Below are positions 48,180 to 62,907 of a stretch of 64,000 nt of DNA, one piece after another (position 1 is the first letter of the stretch; the number at the start of each line of letters is the position of its first letter). Location: positions 682,001-746,000 of the forward strand of contig WHUZ01000001.1 of assembly GCA_015179045.1 (NCBI GenBank). The letters run 5' to 3'. The stretch is from Kalaharituber pfeilii (Eukaryota > Ascomycota > Pezizomycetes > Pezizales > Pezizaceae). Both the position numbers and the translations under genes were made by a program. The notes beneath the pieces were generated by a model. That model saw only the letters and a list, made by a program, of their open reading frames with translations, ran no database searches and was not told the DNA's origin.

Positions 48180-51100
48180 ATGTCAGCAGATCCCGACATC
48201 GCAGTTACCGGAGAAGATGCTGAGGAGGTTTCCACAGAGGTATGTGCGCACCAACAATATCCTCCAGTAGCTTCTAACAGAGTTAGATTTTCGGGTTTCT
48301 GGCCTTGAATGGTGATACGAAGGTAAAGCTGCTTCCAGACGGGTTCTCCGAATCTTCAATGCCAATATCGAGTGCCTCGTTGTTCACAGTTGCGAACCAA
48401 CGGGGATTGTTCGCAGCTGCGGGGCCGTCCAGTATGTTCCTCTACATTGCTAAATCTGCTTCACTTCGAGACTCTAACGACTGTGTACAGCGTTCGTGCT
48501 TGGGACGAGTGAATCTTTACGGAGAGCATTTGCATCTGCCACAACCGGGAGCACAGTGACGACATACCAACCATCAGTGTCCTTATCAGCTCCGACACCA
48601 ATATCACACATCGCCTTTAATGCTTCAGAACATCATCTCATTCTTGGTGCGGCATCCGGAGGCCTCGCAGTTTACTCTGTCGATAGCTTAATGGCCTCGA
48701 ATTCTCAATCATTATTCGAGCTCGGCACCAATGGTTTACCACTGAGGGAGGTCAAGCCAAATCCCAATCCGGATTTTGCGCATCTCATAGCTGTCCTCAC
48801 GCAGAATGGAGAGTTTCGACTGTTCAATTTAAATCAGCGGGTATTTGTGCCTGGAAAGCAAGGAACAGAAGTGTTGAAGACCGGAATTAGCACGCTCAAC
48901 TGGAGTCAAAGGGGGAAACAACTTATTTGTGGGTTAACGGACGGAACGTGTTCGCAGATAACACCCGAAGGAGATGAACGAGCCGTGATACCAAAGCCAC
49001 CTGGGCTCACTAATTTTTATGGTATCCTCCCGTTTCACTTTCGTTGGTTATCTCTACTAACAATTGCTACCAGTCTCCCATGTGACATGGCTGGAAAATA
49101 ATCTCTTCGTCATTGCTTTGACGCCAGTTCCATCCAATCCACAGGAACCTAACAATGACTCTATCTTCTATGTGTTTACTCGGAGCTCAAATACTGAAAA
49201 TTTCCGATTTCAGAAGCTTCCTGACCCTACGCCACCCTTTGGGATGACGATTCGGCAGACATACCATTTCTGCGGAGAAATCAAACACTGGAGTCCTCAT
49301 CTCCAGGACGCCTTGATCCTTGCAAATACAAGCTCAGCAGATGTAGGGCTCATTACACGGTTCTCCAATGCTATACCCGCCACGGAACCTTCAAATCCAT
49401 CAATTCCTGAGGGCGCGTTTACGACAACAACCATCGCAGATGATTCCCGAAGAGCTGCGTTGCCTTTAGGTGAAGATTATTGTGATACATCTCCAATTGG
49501 AATGATCCTCGACTTGAGCAGTAGGGACAAGGTTATAAGACCAATTCCAGGAGAAGAGCTAGAAGAGACTGACCCTCAGCCAATATTCATGCTGCTGAAC
49601 AACGAAGGAGTTGTGTCGGCGTGGCATATAATATATAGCGACGCCGTGAGGGGTAATAGTGAATATCAACAGCTTACTGTGGTCAAAGAAAAGGCAGCCC
49701 CTTCATCTGTTCCACAAGCCGCGGAGGCACAGAAAACAACAGCCTTCGGAGTTTCCGGTGCTTCCCCATTCCAATCGTTCGGAGCCGCAGCAACCACTAC
49801 TGCTCCGACGTTTGGGGCACCTGCTTTTGGCGCCCCAGCATTCAGTCAAACAGCAACTCCTGCAAAACCGGCATTTGGTCAACCAGCATTTGGACAAGGT
49901 GCCTTTGGCAAACCCGCATTCGGGCAATCAGGATGGGGATCTATCTCAACTACTAGTTCTCCAGCATTTGGGCAGCCAGCATTTGGGTCGAGTGCCTTCG
50001 GTAAACCCTCTACGACAACTCCTCCACCTACAACAGCATCTACATTCGGTAGTGGTTCAGGATTCAGTAAGTTCGCTAGTGCTGGGGGGTTCGCTTCGAT
50101 TGCTGCCAGTACAGCTGCTGGAGAGGGACCTGCTTGGGCCAAAGGTGGACTTGGGTCAACAACAATATCTTCACCATTTGGGACTTCATCCAACAATGTT
50201 TCAGTGTTTGGGTCATTGTCTAATAATACATCTTCATTTGGTGGATTGAGCAGCACTGGCTCTGGAAGCGGCTTGGGATCGACGCCATTTAAGATTGGAA
50301 GCACGTTTCAGGCTGATAGTTCGGCCTCTACGTTTAAGACCTCGGAAGATAAGGGGCCATCTCTATTTGGATCTGCATTTGGAAGCTCTCTAGGTAGTAC
50401 CTTGAAGGCAACACCCACTGACGCAGATATGGATGCAGATAGTCCCAGAGTCTCAACGCCCGTGGATAAAGAAGAGGATATGGATAGCTCACCTGCTGAA
50501 TCGGCTCTAGGAACTCCTGAGCATGAGCGACAACTAGTACCACCAGCAGCACCTGCTGGTGGACTATCTGGAGACTTTGGAAGTACCAATGTAATTTCGA
50601 AAGGAATGTCAGTATTCGGTACTGCGCCAACTACTCCGCCACTCCCAAAGCAGGAGTCTCCCAAAGTTGAAAAAACCCCTCCTCCTGCGCCTCTCCCGCC
50701 ATCCCCCAAAGTTACAGACCTCAAACTAGAGTCACCAAAGTCACCTCCATCAGCACCTCTTCCCCCAGACCCAACATCAAAACCATCAAAGGATACAGTT
50801 CCTGACATCCCCCTTCCTCCTGTGCCAATTGAAAAAGCCGATACAACAAAGGCAGAGCCGGAGAAGACAGAGAAGGAAGACAAAGAAGAGCCACCGAAAA
50901 GCCTACTTGACACTTCAGGAGTACCTGGAAAGCCGGGCACCATATCCGCATTTAGCCAAACATTTACTTCTGGGTTAAAACCCCCAAGCACAGGAGTGTT
51001 CAGTCAGCCGCCTCAAATACAAACGCCAGCCTCAGCCACTAGCCCAAGTAAGCCTACAGTCACATCAGTCCCTACGTTCTCCAGCACAGGTCCATTTGTT

Positions 51101-52890
51101 GCAAAGCCTACACCTGCACCCAAGAATGCCTTCGCTACCACAACAGAGCCGCTCCCTCCACTGCCCGGAAGTGCCATTGCAACGAAGAAAGACACCAAAC
51201 CAAGTAGCTCAGTGTTCGATGCACCACCACCACCTGACCTGGATGGTGGGATCTTTTCGAACCTCTCAAAGCAAAAGGCGAAGCTGGAAAAGGCTGAAAG
51301 AAACCAAAAGGCAGAGGCAGTAAGCCGGCCATCAAGGATATCCGCTCCAGCTGGCCCAAAGTCTGTACTAGCTAAGAAGCCAGACACCACCAGGGCGAAA
51401 TCTGCACCAGTGAATCCCATGCGATTTGGGCTTGCTCATTCGAGGCGGGGCCAGAGACCCAGTCTTCTAGCTAAAAAATATCCGGAAGAGGAAGAAGTAG
51501 ATGAGGAGTATGATGAGAATGAGGAAGAGCTGGAGGAGGAGGGTGACGAAGGCCATGAAGAAGAGGAGTATGATGAGGAGGAAACGGAGATTGATGAGCC
51601 AGAAGGGGTTGTACCAGAGAAAAAACCTACTGCAAAATACCTGAAACCGAAATTTCCTACGTTGACAAAACTAGAAACCCAACCTTCGGCCGAACTTGTA
51701 ATTTCGCAGCCTGTGACGCAATCACCAGTTCCTCAACGTCCTCCACCGCCTCCAGAGCCAGAAGATGAGAGAATCTGGAAACTGTTACACTCACCAGTCC
51801 CAGTCGAACCAAATCCAAACCCGCCAGACTTTACTAGGAACGATAAGATTGTGGAGGCTAGCCCTGATGATGTTTGTGAAATTCTTTCTCCCTTGCATAA
51901 CTTAATCACTGACAAACTGTAGGGGTTTGAGGCAATTTATGATAAAGCGTATGAGAGTTGTAATGTCATGGTCAACTCAATTGGAATGATGGCAAGGAAT
52001 TTGGAGGCTTATGTCTCTGCTCACAGAACGTCAGCAGAATATCCGAAACATTGCACAACACCACCACCGCGAACTGTGAAGGAGGTTGATGAATGGCGCC
52101 TCTGTGAGTTGTCTCTATTACAGGCCATCATTCAGCGTTCGGATCAAATAAACAGTCAGGGTGCTATCGCCAGAAGTGGCTTAGATGAAATGGTTAGTGA
52201 CCTGACGAAGGGCTTGGTGAGGTGTATGTTCCCCGCTTGCCTGACATATATGTTTCCCATTATTAACGTGAATATATAGTACAAACAAAGATCTCTGAAT
52301 TACAACGACTAGCAGATATCCACAAGGACCCCAGGTCAGTTGCTGCGATGCAGTCCCGCTACCTTACGCCAGAACAGACCCTTCAGCAGCGCGAATTGCG
52401 GAACAAGCTCGCAGCAGTTCAGTTCGAACTCGAGGAGACTGAGAAGGCCGTTACGATATTGAAGGCCAATCTCGCTGCTCGTGATCGTGGGAAGATGGGA
52501 GGGAAAGTCAAACCTCCAACCGTGGAAGCAGTGAACAATACAATAATGAAATTGACTGCGATGGTTGAACGGAAGAATGGGGATGTAGATTATCTTGGAG
52601 AGCAACTTCGGAGGTTACAGATGAGATCCTCTCTAGGGGGTGCGAGCAAAGCAGACTCACCCAGCTTCACAAGGACTCTGGTGTTTGGAACGCCAGCTAA
52701 AAATAAAGGTAAGGGCAAAATGATTGAGGAGGGAGCGAGTACGGTTGAAGCTGCCGATTACTCGCTGGTGAGTGGGCTCCAACAGCTGGAAATTGACGAA
52801 ACAAAAGAAGATATCGCAGCGAGAAGGGAAATTGGAGGCAAGCTGAGAATTGCTATGAAGCTAGCTGGGACACGGGTTACTAGGGGGTAA
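48180..52890 (+). CDS. NUP159: Cytoplasmic-face nucleoporin Nup159/Nup214
   Basis: Nup159 anchors the Dbp5 helicase on the cytoplasmic side of the nuclear pore for mRNA export. There are six exons: 48180-48239, 48287-48431, 48491-49021, 49074-51871, 51923-52223 and 52280-52890 (1481 aa), with introns of 47-59 bp. The N-terminal beta-propeller (about 20-430) includes GFLALNGDTKVKLLPDGFSE, NQRGLFAAAGPS and VSHVTWLENNLFVIALTPV. Residues about 465-770 are FG repeats (PAFGAPAFG, QPAFGQGAFGKPAFGQ). A Pro/Lys linker and an acidic block (about 1050-1090) follow, and the last 300 residues are coiled coil (FEAIYDKAYESCNVMVNSIG, ELQRLADIHKD), the part that docks on Nup82-Nsp1. The AGAGTTAG acceptor at 48286 is needed for an open frame. 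Confidence 0.94.
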
Positions 52891-53372
52891 TGGAGTTCTG
52901 ATAGTATGGTACTATTTGTACGGATTTCGGAGAATGGAAGGGGACGGGTCTTTCTTTGAGATAGTTTTTGCTGCATCGTTAGGTTGGCTACTGTTGATTT
53001 TTTTTTCCACTTGTTCGGCTGATGATCCTTGATGAAATATGAAAAGGATATACTGTATGCTCATGCGATTTGACAGCATCCAATGAGAGCTCTGAAGAGC
53101 CATTAACTATTTGTTCACTGTTCCAAAACAAATGAAGTGCTGTTTCTTCTTTTATATTCAGAGTTTGCGTAATTAATCTGAGATCCTTCTTATAATCATT
53201 ATGGGCGGATTGAAACCAGGCCTCTTGGGGGGGGGGCGATTGTGCTGGAGCCAGGATCACACCTGCTTACTAACACCGCCTACAACGAAACTTGCGCAGT
53301 CTGAGCAAGCACCTTGATTCCCCAAGACGAGCAGAACCCCAGCGAACTCTTCCCTCCCCATCCCCCTCAACA
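52891..53372. other. Spacer NUP159 to HEM14
   Basis: 482 bp between two genes on the same strand, holding the NUP159 3' end and the HEM14 promoter. A G9 run lies near 53229. An in-frame Met 81 bp upstream (53292) is an alternative HEM14 start. Confidence 0.45.
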
Positions 53373-55300
53373 ATGCCTCGTTCGCAAGCCAACCTGTGCC
53401 TTCAACGGCACCGTCGACTGGCTTGCAAATGTGTTCCCCTGCTTTTCAATAGCAAACTCACCCAAGGAACCACTCCAAATACAAGGAATGTCTATCTCGC
53501 TGGTTATACCAACAAGAAGGTGAAGTCGGTTGCGGTTCTCGGTTAGTCTTCGCTCTTGTGATCCAAGCTGAGCTTTTTCTCGGACCTTGCGGTTTAATGT
53601 GTGTACATAGGCGGTGGCATTACTGGATTGGCAACCGCTTTCTATATTTCCAAACGGGCTCCTGGAATTCCAATCACGATATACGAGGCGGGTCCACGTC
53701 TAGGCGGATGGTTAACCAGCAAGCACATACGCACGCCTGATGGCAGAATTCTGTTCCAAGGTGGTCCTAAGACTATTCGAACATCTGGAGTATCCTTCCT
53801 TTCCACAATCCAGATGGTTCGTGGAGTATCGCTCCATTTGACGTGGTTTCTATATTTACTTACTTGCATGCTTGTAACAGATTCGCCAACTGGATCTAGT
53901 AAACGAGCTTGAAATAATCACACAGCGAAGCAGGGCTTCAAACAAATTTCTATATTACCCTGACAGACTTGTACTGCTCCCAAATAGTTTAAGCAGCTAT
54001 CTCGGTACACCTAATCGCAGGGTCGTATTCGAAGGGTTACTACAGGGTTTGATTATGGAGCCATTTCGAAAAACACGGCCAGAGAGTCTGTCGGACGAAT
54101 CCATATCCTCTTTCCTCTCTCGGAGATTCCATCCCAAGTTTGCGCAAAATTTGGCTTCTGCGTTTATCCATGGAATATACGGAGGAGACATTGATAGATT
54201 GAGCGTGAAATCCATTTTCCCTTATTTGTGGGCTTCCGAGAAATACTTTGGTAGTATTTTCAATGGAGCAATACAGTTGGCAATTAGAGGAAGAACCATC
54301 ATTAATCCCAGGGATGATCTTTTGAGCGTATTGTTATCAGAAAACGATTTCTTGTTGTCGACTTTGCAAACTCAGCGGGCTATGATGATATCCTTTAACA
54401 AGGGAATGGAGGCTCTACCTCTAGCCCTGGCAAGGTATTTCGAGCGGCTTCCAAACGTTCATATAAAACTGAATGCTCCAGTCAAATTGATCAAGAAGCG
54501 AGAGGAGCCATCCAAACCACTGGAGGTATGTTTTAGGGTTAAATGCTGTAGGCTTTTCAATGAACTGGCTGCTAAAGGCTGTATACCGGCCAGATACTTA
54601 CAACTAATAACCTGCCAACAAATTCATTCTCCCACGTTATATCTGCCCTTCCTGCACCTCTTACTTCATCTATTCTACCGATGCCCATCGCCCCGTTATC
54701 CACTGTCGAAGCTGTTACGGTTCAGGTCGTAAACTTGTTCTTCCCCAGCCGAAACATCCTTCCTGTAAGAGGCTTTGGGTATCTGATTTCAAAGTCCGTG
54801 AGCCCCGAACACAACCCTGAGCAGGCTCTAGGTGTTATATTCGACTCAGAATGCCAACCAAAGATGATAGATGGCGAGCCCTTTGCTCCTGGAACTACTC
54901 TGTCAGTACTTATGGGGGCCATTATTGGACAGGCCGAACTACTTACCCATCCGAGCAAGAGGCGGTCGCAAATGCCCTGAGCCTTGTCCGACGCCACCTG
55001 GGTATAGTTGATGAGGCCACACATTATATGGTGTCAACACAAAAGAACTGCATACCGCAGTTTACTGTTGGCCACGATGATCGAATGGACTTTGCGCATG
55101 AGCTACTGAAAATACAGTTCAGTGGAAGACTGGCTGTGGCGGGTCCGTATCGTGGTGTCGGAATCAACGACTGTATAAGATCAGCATACGAGACAGTGAT
55201 TGATATGTTCAGAGCAGGAGGGCCACTTGGACCAGCTGAGGAGGATTGGACCGGCTTACATGCGTGCGGGTCGTATGAACCCTATATCATTGCCAGGTGA
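53373..55300 (+). CDS. HEM14: Protoporphyrinogen oxidase, one frameshift
   Basis: FAD enzyme of the mitochondrial inner membrane that makes protoporphyrin IX, the penultimate haem step. Exons are 53373-53541, 53611-53816, 53881-54525 and 54594-55300 (575 aa if the frame is restored). The FAD-binding start is KSVAVLGGGITGLATAFYIS. Further segments are GPRLGGWLTSKHI, GGPKTIRTSG, PESLSDESISSFLSRRFHP, FIHGIYGGDIDRLSVKSIFP, SHVISALPAPLTSS and FGYLISKSVSPEHNPEQ, with the terminal RGVGINDCIRSAYETVIDM. In exon 4 the frame shifts at the G-run 54914-54918, between TLSVLMG and HYWTGRTTYPSEQEA. One extra G repairs it. Haem synthesis is essential in most fungi, so an assembly error is the simplest reading. 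The start at 53373 has A at -3. 53292 is possible. Confidence 0.88.
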
Positions 55301-56483
55301 TACCCCAATACATAGTGGAATCATTGGATATGGATTATACAACTCAAAGCTGTGCTCAAGCTAGACTCCACTCAAACCCAGCTTTTCAGTATCATTTTTA
55401 CGAGCTGCCTTTGTTTCAGTAGAGTTAGAGCATGACCCCCTTGGTTTTCATTTGTACTCTACGCCTCAACATTGTATCTACTGCACATAAAGCGCTAGAA
55501 ATAAGGCTTAGATTCATGGAGATTGAATTGTCGGAATACCTTTTTGATTGCCTGCGATGCCGTAGAAGCGGAACGCCAGATCTGGGTAGCAGAATACATA
55601 TGGTAATGTTCATACTTTCTCGCTGAATACCAAGTTCAAACATAATAGATATGGATATAACCTCAAGTAGAGTGGAGTTAGCACACTTACCCTCGAAAAG
55701 TACCAGCACCTCAAGGCCATTCGCCGAACTAGAACATATATGAAGCCTGCCACAAATTACCCTGAGCATGAAGCTGCTCATCGTTATTCTTGTATGCACC
55801 TAACTCTAACTTTGTATAATAATATATGTGTACGGAGTATTGAACTGACATCGAATCTGTGTGGCAGGGCTGCATATGGCGCATAGCGGTGACAGAAGGA
55901 GCTGACAGAATCTTCTGGTGTCCAAGCCACAATGTTTAAAGCCTTAGTTTAGACTTGAGACGAGGGATCATCATCATTAATAGACTTACTCTCCTACTAA
56001 ACTTCGTTTTCTACATAAGCTCTGTCCTCACACTGTGAGATTATCGTTGGCATGTAGTTTTGTACCTGTAAGGACAAATGTTAGTTGTCGATTTACCGGA
56101 GCACGAGCTTGGCGAGGCGCGCTTCTTTTTGGGCTTCACGCTTTCACGCGTCTTTTCTTGTTGTCGCACATGCACCACTCAGCTCAGAGGCCGATCAGGT
56201 TCTTTGATTTTTAGTATTATATTTTCTTGAGCTTGATGCAGGACCCTCAGGATATGATACTACAGTACGAGGCGGATGGCTGCATAATTAACGTCCCCCT
56301 TTGCCATGTGAAGAGTCCCTGCATGTTGCTCTTGTCCCGCCCTTGTCCTTAACCTGCAAGGTTCTCTAGCTTTCCCTGCGTCACACATTCTCCAGCCCGC
56401 CCATTCGCCATCCTGTTAAGCACACACGCCACGCAGCCGGGACGATTCCACACAACCTACCTGCAAGCTCACTGCGCAGCAAG
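55301..56483. other. Intergenic HEM14 to SWD3
   Basis: 1.2 kb, no supported gene. It includes a TACGGAGTA near-palindrome at about 55833. The last 150 bp before SWD3 are C-rich leader-like sequence. Confidence 0.5.
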
Positions 56484-58034
<1,551 letters not shown>

Positions 58035-58845
58035 GTGAGTGACTTTTAGGTTTATAGTGATGCATGTCTGATGGACGTGTGGGAAGGTACTTATCCATAT
58101 CGATAGCTTCCTGAGAAGCTACAGGCAAGACACCCCCTGAAGTAAACGGAGATGAAAATTGTATTCATATGGCATCGTACGTATATGCATGCTCTGATCG
58201 TACTTATCTAGCTATGGGGCTGGTACATAGTGGAAATATAAGATTGATTTCCAGGCGAGCGAGTATCGAGACAGCGTAACTGTAAACAGATCGAGGTGAG
58301 CGTGAAGCATATTTGATGCGCTTGGCCTTGGGGCGAGCACAACAACATCTGCTGCTGCTTTTCCTGCACACATGGCGAGGATATAAATTGAGGCATTCTA
58401 CGGCCAGCTATATGTAGATCCATCCAGCATGCACGATATCATATGGGTCATGGCATCGCAGCTCCACTTAAAGGATGGCTCCATCTCCGCCGCGGCCAAA
58501 CCGCATTGGGAATAGTCCCCCTTTCACCCCCAGTGCAATGAGATGCGCGCTCACGATGTGATTGATCCGAGCTCCGGGTCCCTGCCCCTGCCCTTGCCGC
58601 TGCTTACACAGGGTCAACACTTGCTGCCAGGTACATATTCCCACAAATTTGCAAAGCAAAAAGCTCCTTTATTTTTGATTAGTATACCCGCCCTTCTTAC
58701 ACTTGCATCATCTTCGTCTGGCGCCTGCGCCGGCACAGCACCTATCCGTCCTTTTCTCTCAACCCAGGAAATCTACGGTCAGAGTTAGCGACATATTGGG
58801 AATAATCAGCAACTTGATCCGCTGAATTCAACTGAATCGTCTGCC
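58035..58845. other. Spacer SWD3 to ISC1
   Basis: 811 bp containing the SWD3 3' end and ISC1 promoter. No gene or RNA recognised. Confidence 0.5.
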
Positions 58846-60624
58846 ATGGTGGTGGGTACAGGATCCCGGCACTCCACCTCCGCAAATTGCCAGAATAATA
58901 AGATTTCATCCCCGCCCAGCCCCCCAATTTCCCTCAACATCTTCACCCTCAACTGCTGGGGCCTAAAATACATCTCGAAGCACCGCTCAGCCCGTCTCTA
59001 CGAAATCGGGTGCCGCATCGCCTCGGCTTCTCCCAGTTACGACATTGTCGCCCTGCAAGAATGCTGGGTGTATTCGGACTATCTGGCAATAAGACAGGAA
59101 ACGCAGCGGGTGCTACCGTATGCGAAATTCTACAGGTCAGGGGTCTTAGGGGGTGGGCTGGTGATACTGAGTCGGTGGCCGATTGTAGGGTGCGAGATGA
59201 TTCAGTATAAATTAAATGGGAGGCCTACGGCGTTTTGGAGGGGAGATTGGTATGTGGGGAAGGGAGTCGCATGGGCGGAGATTGACGTAGGAGGGGGCAG
59301 GAGAGTGGAGGTGTTTAATACGCATGTAAGTTTTCTGGAGCTTGCGGAGAAGATAGGGAATTGAGATGCGCATTGCATGAGGGCGTTGGTACTGATTATG
59401 GTGAGGGACTGAATAGTTACATGCCCCCTACAAGACACGCAACGGCGGATATTTGTGCCATAGGACGGCCCAGGCATGGCAAATCTCGAAGCTGATCCGA
59501 TCTGCCGTGCAAAAGGGCCACATTCCCATTGCAGTGTGTTCTATCCTCCCCTCTTCAATCTACCGGGCTGTAAAACTTACCCTGTGCCTAGCTTGGAGAC
59601 TTCAACATGCTTCCCTCCTCCCTCGTCCACCACATCATCACTACCCATGGCCTCGTCTCTGACTCCTGGCTCTCCCGGTACCCCTCTACTCCCACCACCC
59701 TCACCGCCAACCTTAACGCCTCTCACAACATAGAGGTCCTTGGCGCGACGAGTGACAGCATCGTCAACACCTGGCGCATGCCGGCGCACAAGATTGATAT
59801 CCCGTCCTCGGATACTCATGACCCTCGTGCGCAGCGCATAGACTACATCTTCCATTCCCCCAGGGTGTCCAAAGTCGTAGAAGTTAAAGTCGGCTGTACT
59901 GAGCCGATGAAACTTCCGGGGGGGCCACATAAATCAGGAAAGGGAGTCGCCCGCGGAGGGATGGTATCTTTATCTGACCACTTCTCCGTTCAAGCCCGGC
60001 TTGAGATCCCACCACCTCGCACGCAGCCACAGCTGCAGCTTATCACTCTTTCTGACTCCTCCGCTGCCGAAATTGGGGCCCAGGAAGCCCATGAAGAACT
60101 GTACCTCTCACCCGAGGTCCTCGATGAGATCCAGATGCTCACAGCCAAGCATACAAAGAGGGAGGAATGGGAGTACACGTGGCGGATTGCGCATTTTTGG
60201 ATCTCAGTAGTGGCCCTGGTGGGGATACATGTGGGCGTGTGGTGGGGGACTCGCTATGCAGGGACGGCATTCCTGTGCACATTTTTGGCGTGGGTGGTGG
60301 GGGTTACTGGAGTGATGAACGGGTTAATTGGGTTTCTATTTATGGGCAGTGGTGAGTGTTTTATTTACTTGCTTATTTATTTATTTACTTTACTGGAAGG
60401 TGAGAGCCGCTAATAAAAATTATGGTTTAGAGCTTAACGCGCTGAAGGAATTCGATGAAGAAATCCGCATATACCGACAAATTGCCAAAGACAAGATCGC
60501 TTCGGGTGAGGGCCGCGCGAGGAAGCAAGTTGGGGGCGCCGTGCAAGCCGGAAGCGCGGAGGAGCGAATTGCAGGCGAGGTGGAGATGGAGGGGGTCGAG
60601 GTACAGAGAAGAAGGTCGGGATAG
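58846..60624 (+). CDS. ISC1: Inositol phosphosphingolipid phospholipase C (neutral sphingomyelinase)
   Basis: Isc1 hydrolyses complex sphingolipids such as inositolphosphoceramides to ceramide at ER or mitochondrial membranes. There are four exons: 58846-59325, 59417-59533, 59592-60351 and 60431-60624 (516 aa). The endonuclease/exonuclease/phosphatase fold shows LNIFTLNCWGLKYISKHR, the metal-binding Glu in VALQECWVYSDY, GLVILSRWPI, the NTHLHAPY junction, GDFNMLPSS and the catalytic LSDHFSVQA. RIDYIFHSP is also present. Two C-terminal membrane helices (about 445-490: FWISVVALVGIHVGVWWG and AFLCTFLAWVVGVTGVMNG) and a charged cytosolic tail complete the family layout. Confidence 0.94.
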
Positions 60625-61339
60625 GGAAAGAACCCCTGGCATGGGTAAGAGGCGAGAAGGTGGAGATCGCGAATGCGGTTGGGGTTGGAAGATGATAGAT
60701 GGGGTACATATAGCATGTATTTATATATATATAATTATCATATAGAGCTAGATAGGTTATATATCACAGTATTGCTTGTGTGTATGCTTTTTGTAATATG
60801 TACTTTGAGTGGTGTTTCCCTCAATATTCTGTAACAATTTTTGTTCATTTTTAATTTTCCTATTTTTCCATTGGCCATAATGGTTGGTGCAGAAAAACAG
60901 CCTTAGCAAGAGTGCCTCGCGCATCTAAACCTTCGCTGGTGAGAAGCGTGCGGACGGACGTCTCCGCTGGCTACTATATACAAATAAGGACTTCATAGCA
61001 ATAATACTCATTGGTGGGTTAGTACGGGCTGATTTCGGTAGGGGATGGTTTGCCCACAGGAGCTAAATGATCTGGATAAATGTTACTTGCTTCTCTGTAT
61101 TCTGGTTGGCTTCATTGAGTTCTATTTCTTACTCCCGTTTTTGCTTGTGGAATCCTACGTGTGTACTTGTATATGACAGGGCAAATTTGATATCTCAGCG
61201 TCCTCCTTTCCACCTGCGGCGTCACTGTGGGATATATCTATTATGTACAAATGCCTCTATGTCCCGGAGTACGCATTTATAACCCGGCTATATCCTTCTA
61301 TTTACCTAATGCCTGCGCACCCTCACTCAGTCCCTCCAC
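60625..61339. other. Convergent spacer ISC1/bL28m
   Basis: 715 bp between two 3' ends, with AT-rich (TATATA) stretches just after ISC1. No gene seen. Confidence 0.5.
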
Positions 61340-62115
61340 CTACGACTTCAGTTTCCTCGACTTGACCTTCGCCTTAACCCTCCGGAACTTCTCCTTGGCC
61401 CGCTCTGGCGAAATCAATCCCAACTTAATCCGCTCCTTCTGGAACCGCTGCTGAATCTCTGGTCTCTGCATAATCGTGTGCCGCAGTTTCCATCCCCACG
61501 GACCCAGCGCCGCTATGCGTGCGGGTTTCGAGCTGAGAAGGTACTCGTCGAGGCCGCCGACCTTGTCAATTGTTCCTGTCCCTCCATAATCCGCCCAATA
61601 AGCTTCTGCGTGCTCGATGGTTGTCCGCGTACCCCACCCGTTCCCCATTTTCCATCTCCCAACTCCCATAAACCTCCACAACCCAATGCCCTAGCACTAT
61701 ATCATTGCAAAAATGGAAGATATGTGAACTCACTCAATACTGATGTCACCACTTTACACTGTACAAATTGCCCTAGCGCCTTGCTCCACAACCTCTTATG
61801 CTTCACGTTCGGTTTCCACGTGCGCCTCGTCTTATGTGCGTACTCCTCATCTGGCACACTGTTGCCAAACTGTAGGTGCTTGCCATCGAACAGGCCGAAC
61901 CAGGACTTCTTGTACGTGTGTTTGATCGGGTACGGGTACGGCGGGCAGTCTTTGAGCATGCTGGCCAGGGCCTGTTTCGAGTGTCTCGAGGAGGCGGCAG
62001 GAGTCGTCGAGAAGGTGGCTGCCATCATGGGATGCCGGAAGGCGGGGGCGAGGGGCCCTCCCCGCGGCCGCAGAGGCGGGCACAGGAGGGATATGCTGGC
62101 TGGTCGGTTAAACAT
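61340..62115 (-). CDS. MRPL24: Mitochondrial large-subunit ribosomal protein bL28m
   Basis: bL28m is a component of the 54S mitoribosomal subunit. Exons are 62115-61734 and 61575-61340, with a 158 bp intron (205 aa). The presequence is rich in Arg/Pro/Ser (MFNRPASISLLCPPLRPRGG). The L28 core has SWFGLFDGKHLQFGNSVPDE, KTRRTWKPNVKHKRLWSKAL and FVQCKVVTSVL joined to RTIDKVGGLDEYLLSSKPAR, then LGPWGWKLRHTIMQRPE and a basic tail (KEKFRRVKAKVKSRKLKS). The intron happens to stay open in frame upstream of exon 2, but the VLRTIDKVGGLDEYLL join is the family form. Confidence 0.93.
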
Positions 62116-62907
62116 TTGTATCTGTGCCGGCTCGTGGGCGCAATTGAGCGTTTACTGGGTCAGCTATAATGGGGTTCGAGTTTGGCTGGAGGTTGCGGCG
62201 CTTTGTCGCTGCTCGGAACCTTGCGGCTCACAGCTGCACGTGACTCCGCCTGTTGCCCACAACTGCCTGCGCTTACGCGGGGATACCGGTAGTGGGGTGT
62301 GCATTCAACACATTTCTCCAGCGTATGATATGACATATGCAGCAAGGGAGCCCAGGGCTTAGTCACCTTCCATGGACCCATCGCGTAGCATATCATATGC
62401 AGGTTGCGCCGAGCTGATCTCATCTACGTCCGTAATTGCTCAATCTGATCTTATCATATCTGATTCAGTTCGGTCAGCGTGCTGCAAACACCTGCACAAA
62501 GCAGTGATGCACGCGGATCGGTGCGGGCAGGGGTTGCTTGCATTGACACTCTCAAGCCCAACCAAACAATAACAACGAAATTTTGCACCCGCCGTCACGT
62601 CAAGCTTACTTAATTGCCAGTGTCGAATTCTCAGCGGGCGAGGTGAACAGAAAAGAGGCACTCCAGAACCTGAACAGAACGATCATTGCTTAGCGTCAAG
62701 TAACATACGGACGAAGTGAGAACGTAATTTCGGAGCACTTTTGTGCGTGCGCGTGGGGCAATTCGCGCGGGCTACGGTGCTGTGATGGTACGGGACTACT
62801 TTTGACGCGAGAAGCACAGCCTGGAATTGGAGAGCGTGAATTAGAACTGGGGTTCGTAAGCTGATTGGGCCCAGGCACCGACTAGGAAATCGACAGCGGC
62901 GCCTGTC
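62116..62907. promoter_or_regulatory. Divergent region bL28m / right-edge gene
   Basis: 792 bp between two start codons pointing apart. It contains CATATG/TATCATATC-like words near 62325-62402. No gene seen. Confidence 0.4.

Noticed and set aside
48287..48310. Apparent frameshift near the NUP159 start
   Set aside because: Using the acceptor ending at 48286 instead of the AACAG five bases earlier gives a continuous frame (GFLALNGDTKVKLL) matching the family.
50308..50991. 227-codon antisense ORF in NUP159 (and similar ones at 49879-50304 and 51013-51420)
   Set aside because: Low-complexity Gly/Val/Ser shadow of the FG and Pro-rich coding repeats, with no conserved motif.
61340..61681. Alternative bL28m transcript starting in the intron
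   Set aside because: The intron is open by chance. The spliced product matches the family across the junction and the intron-derived residues do not.
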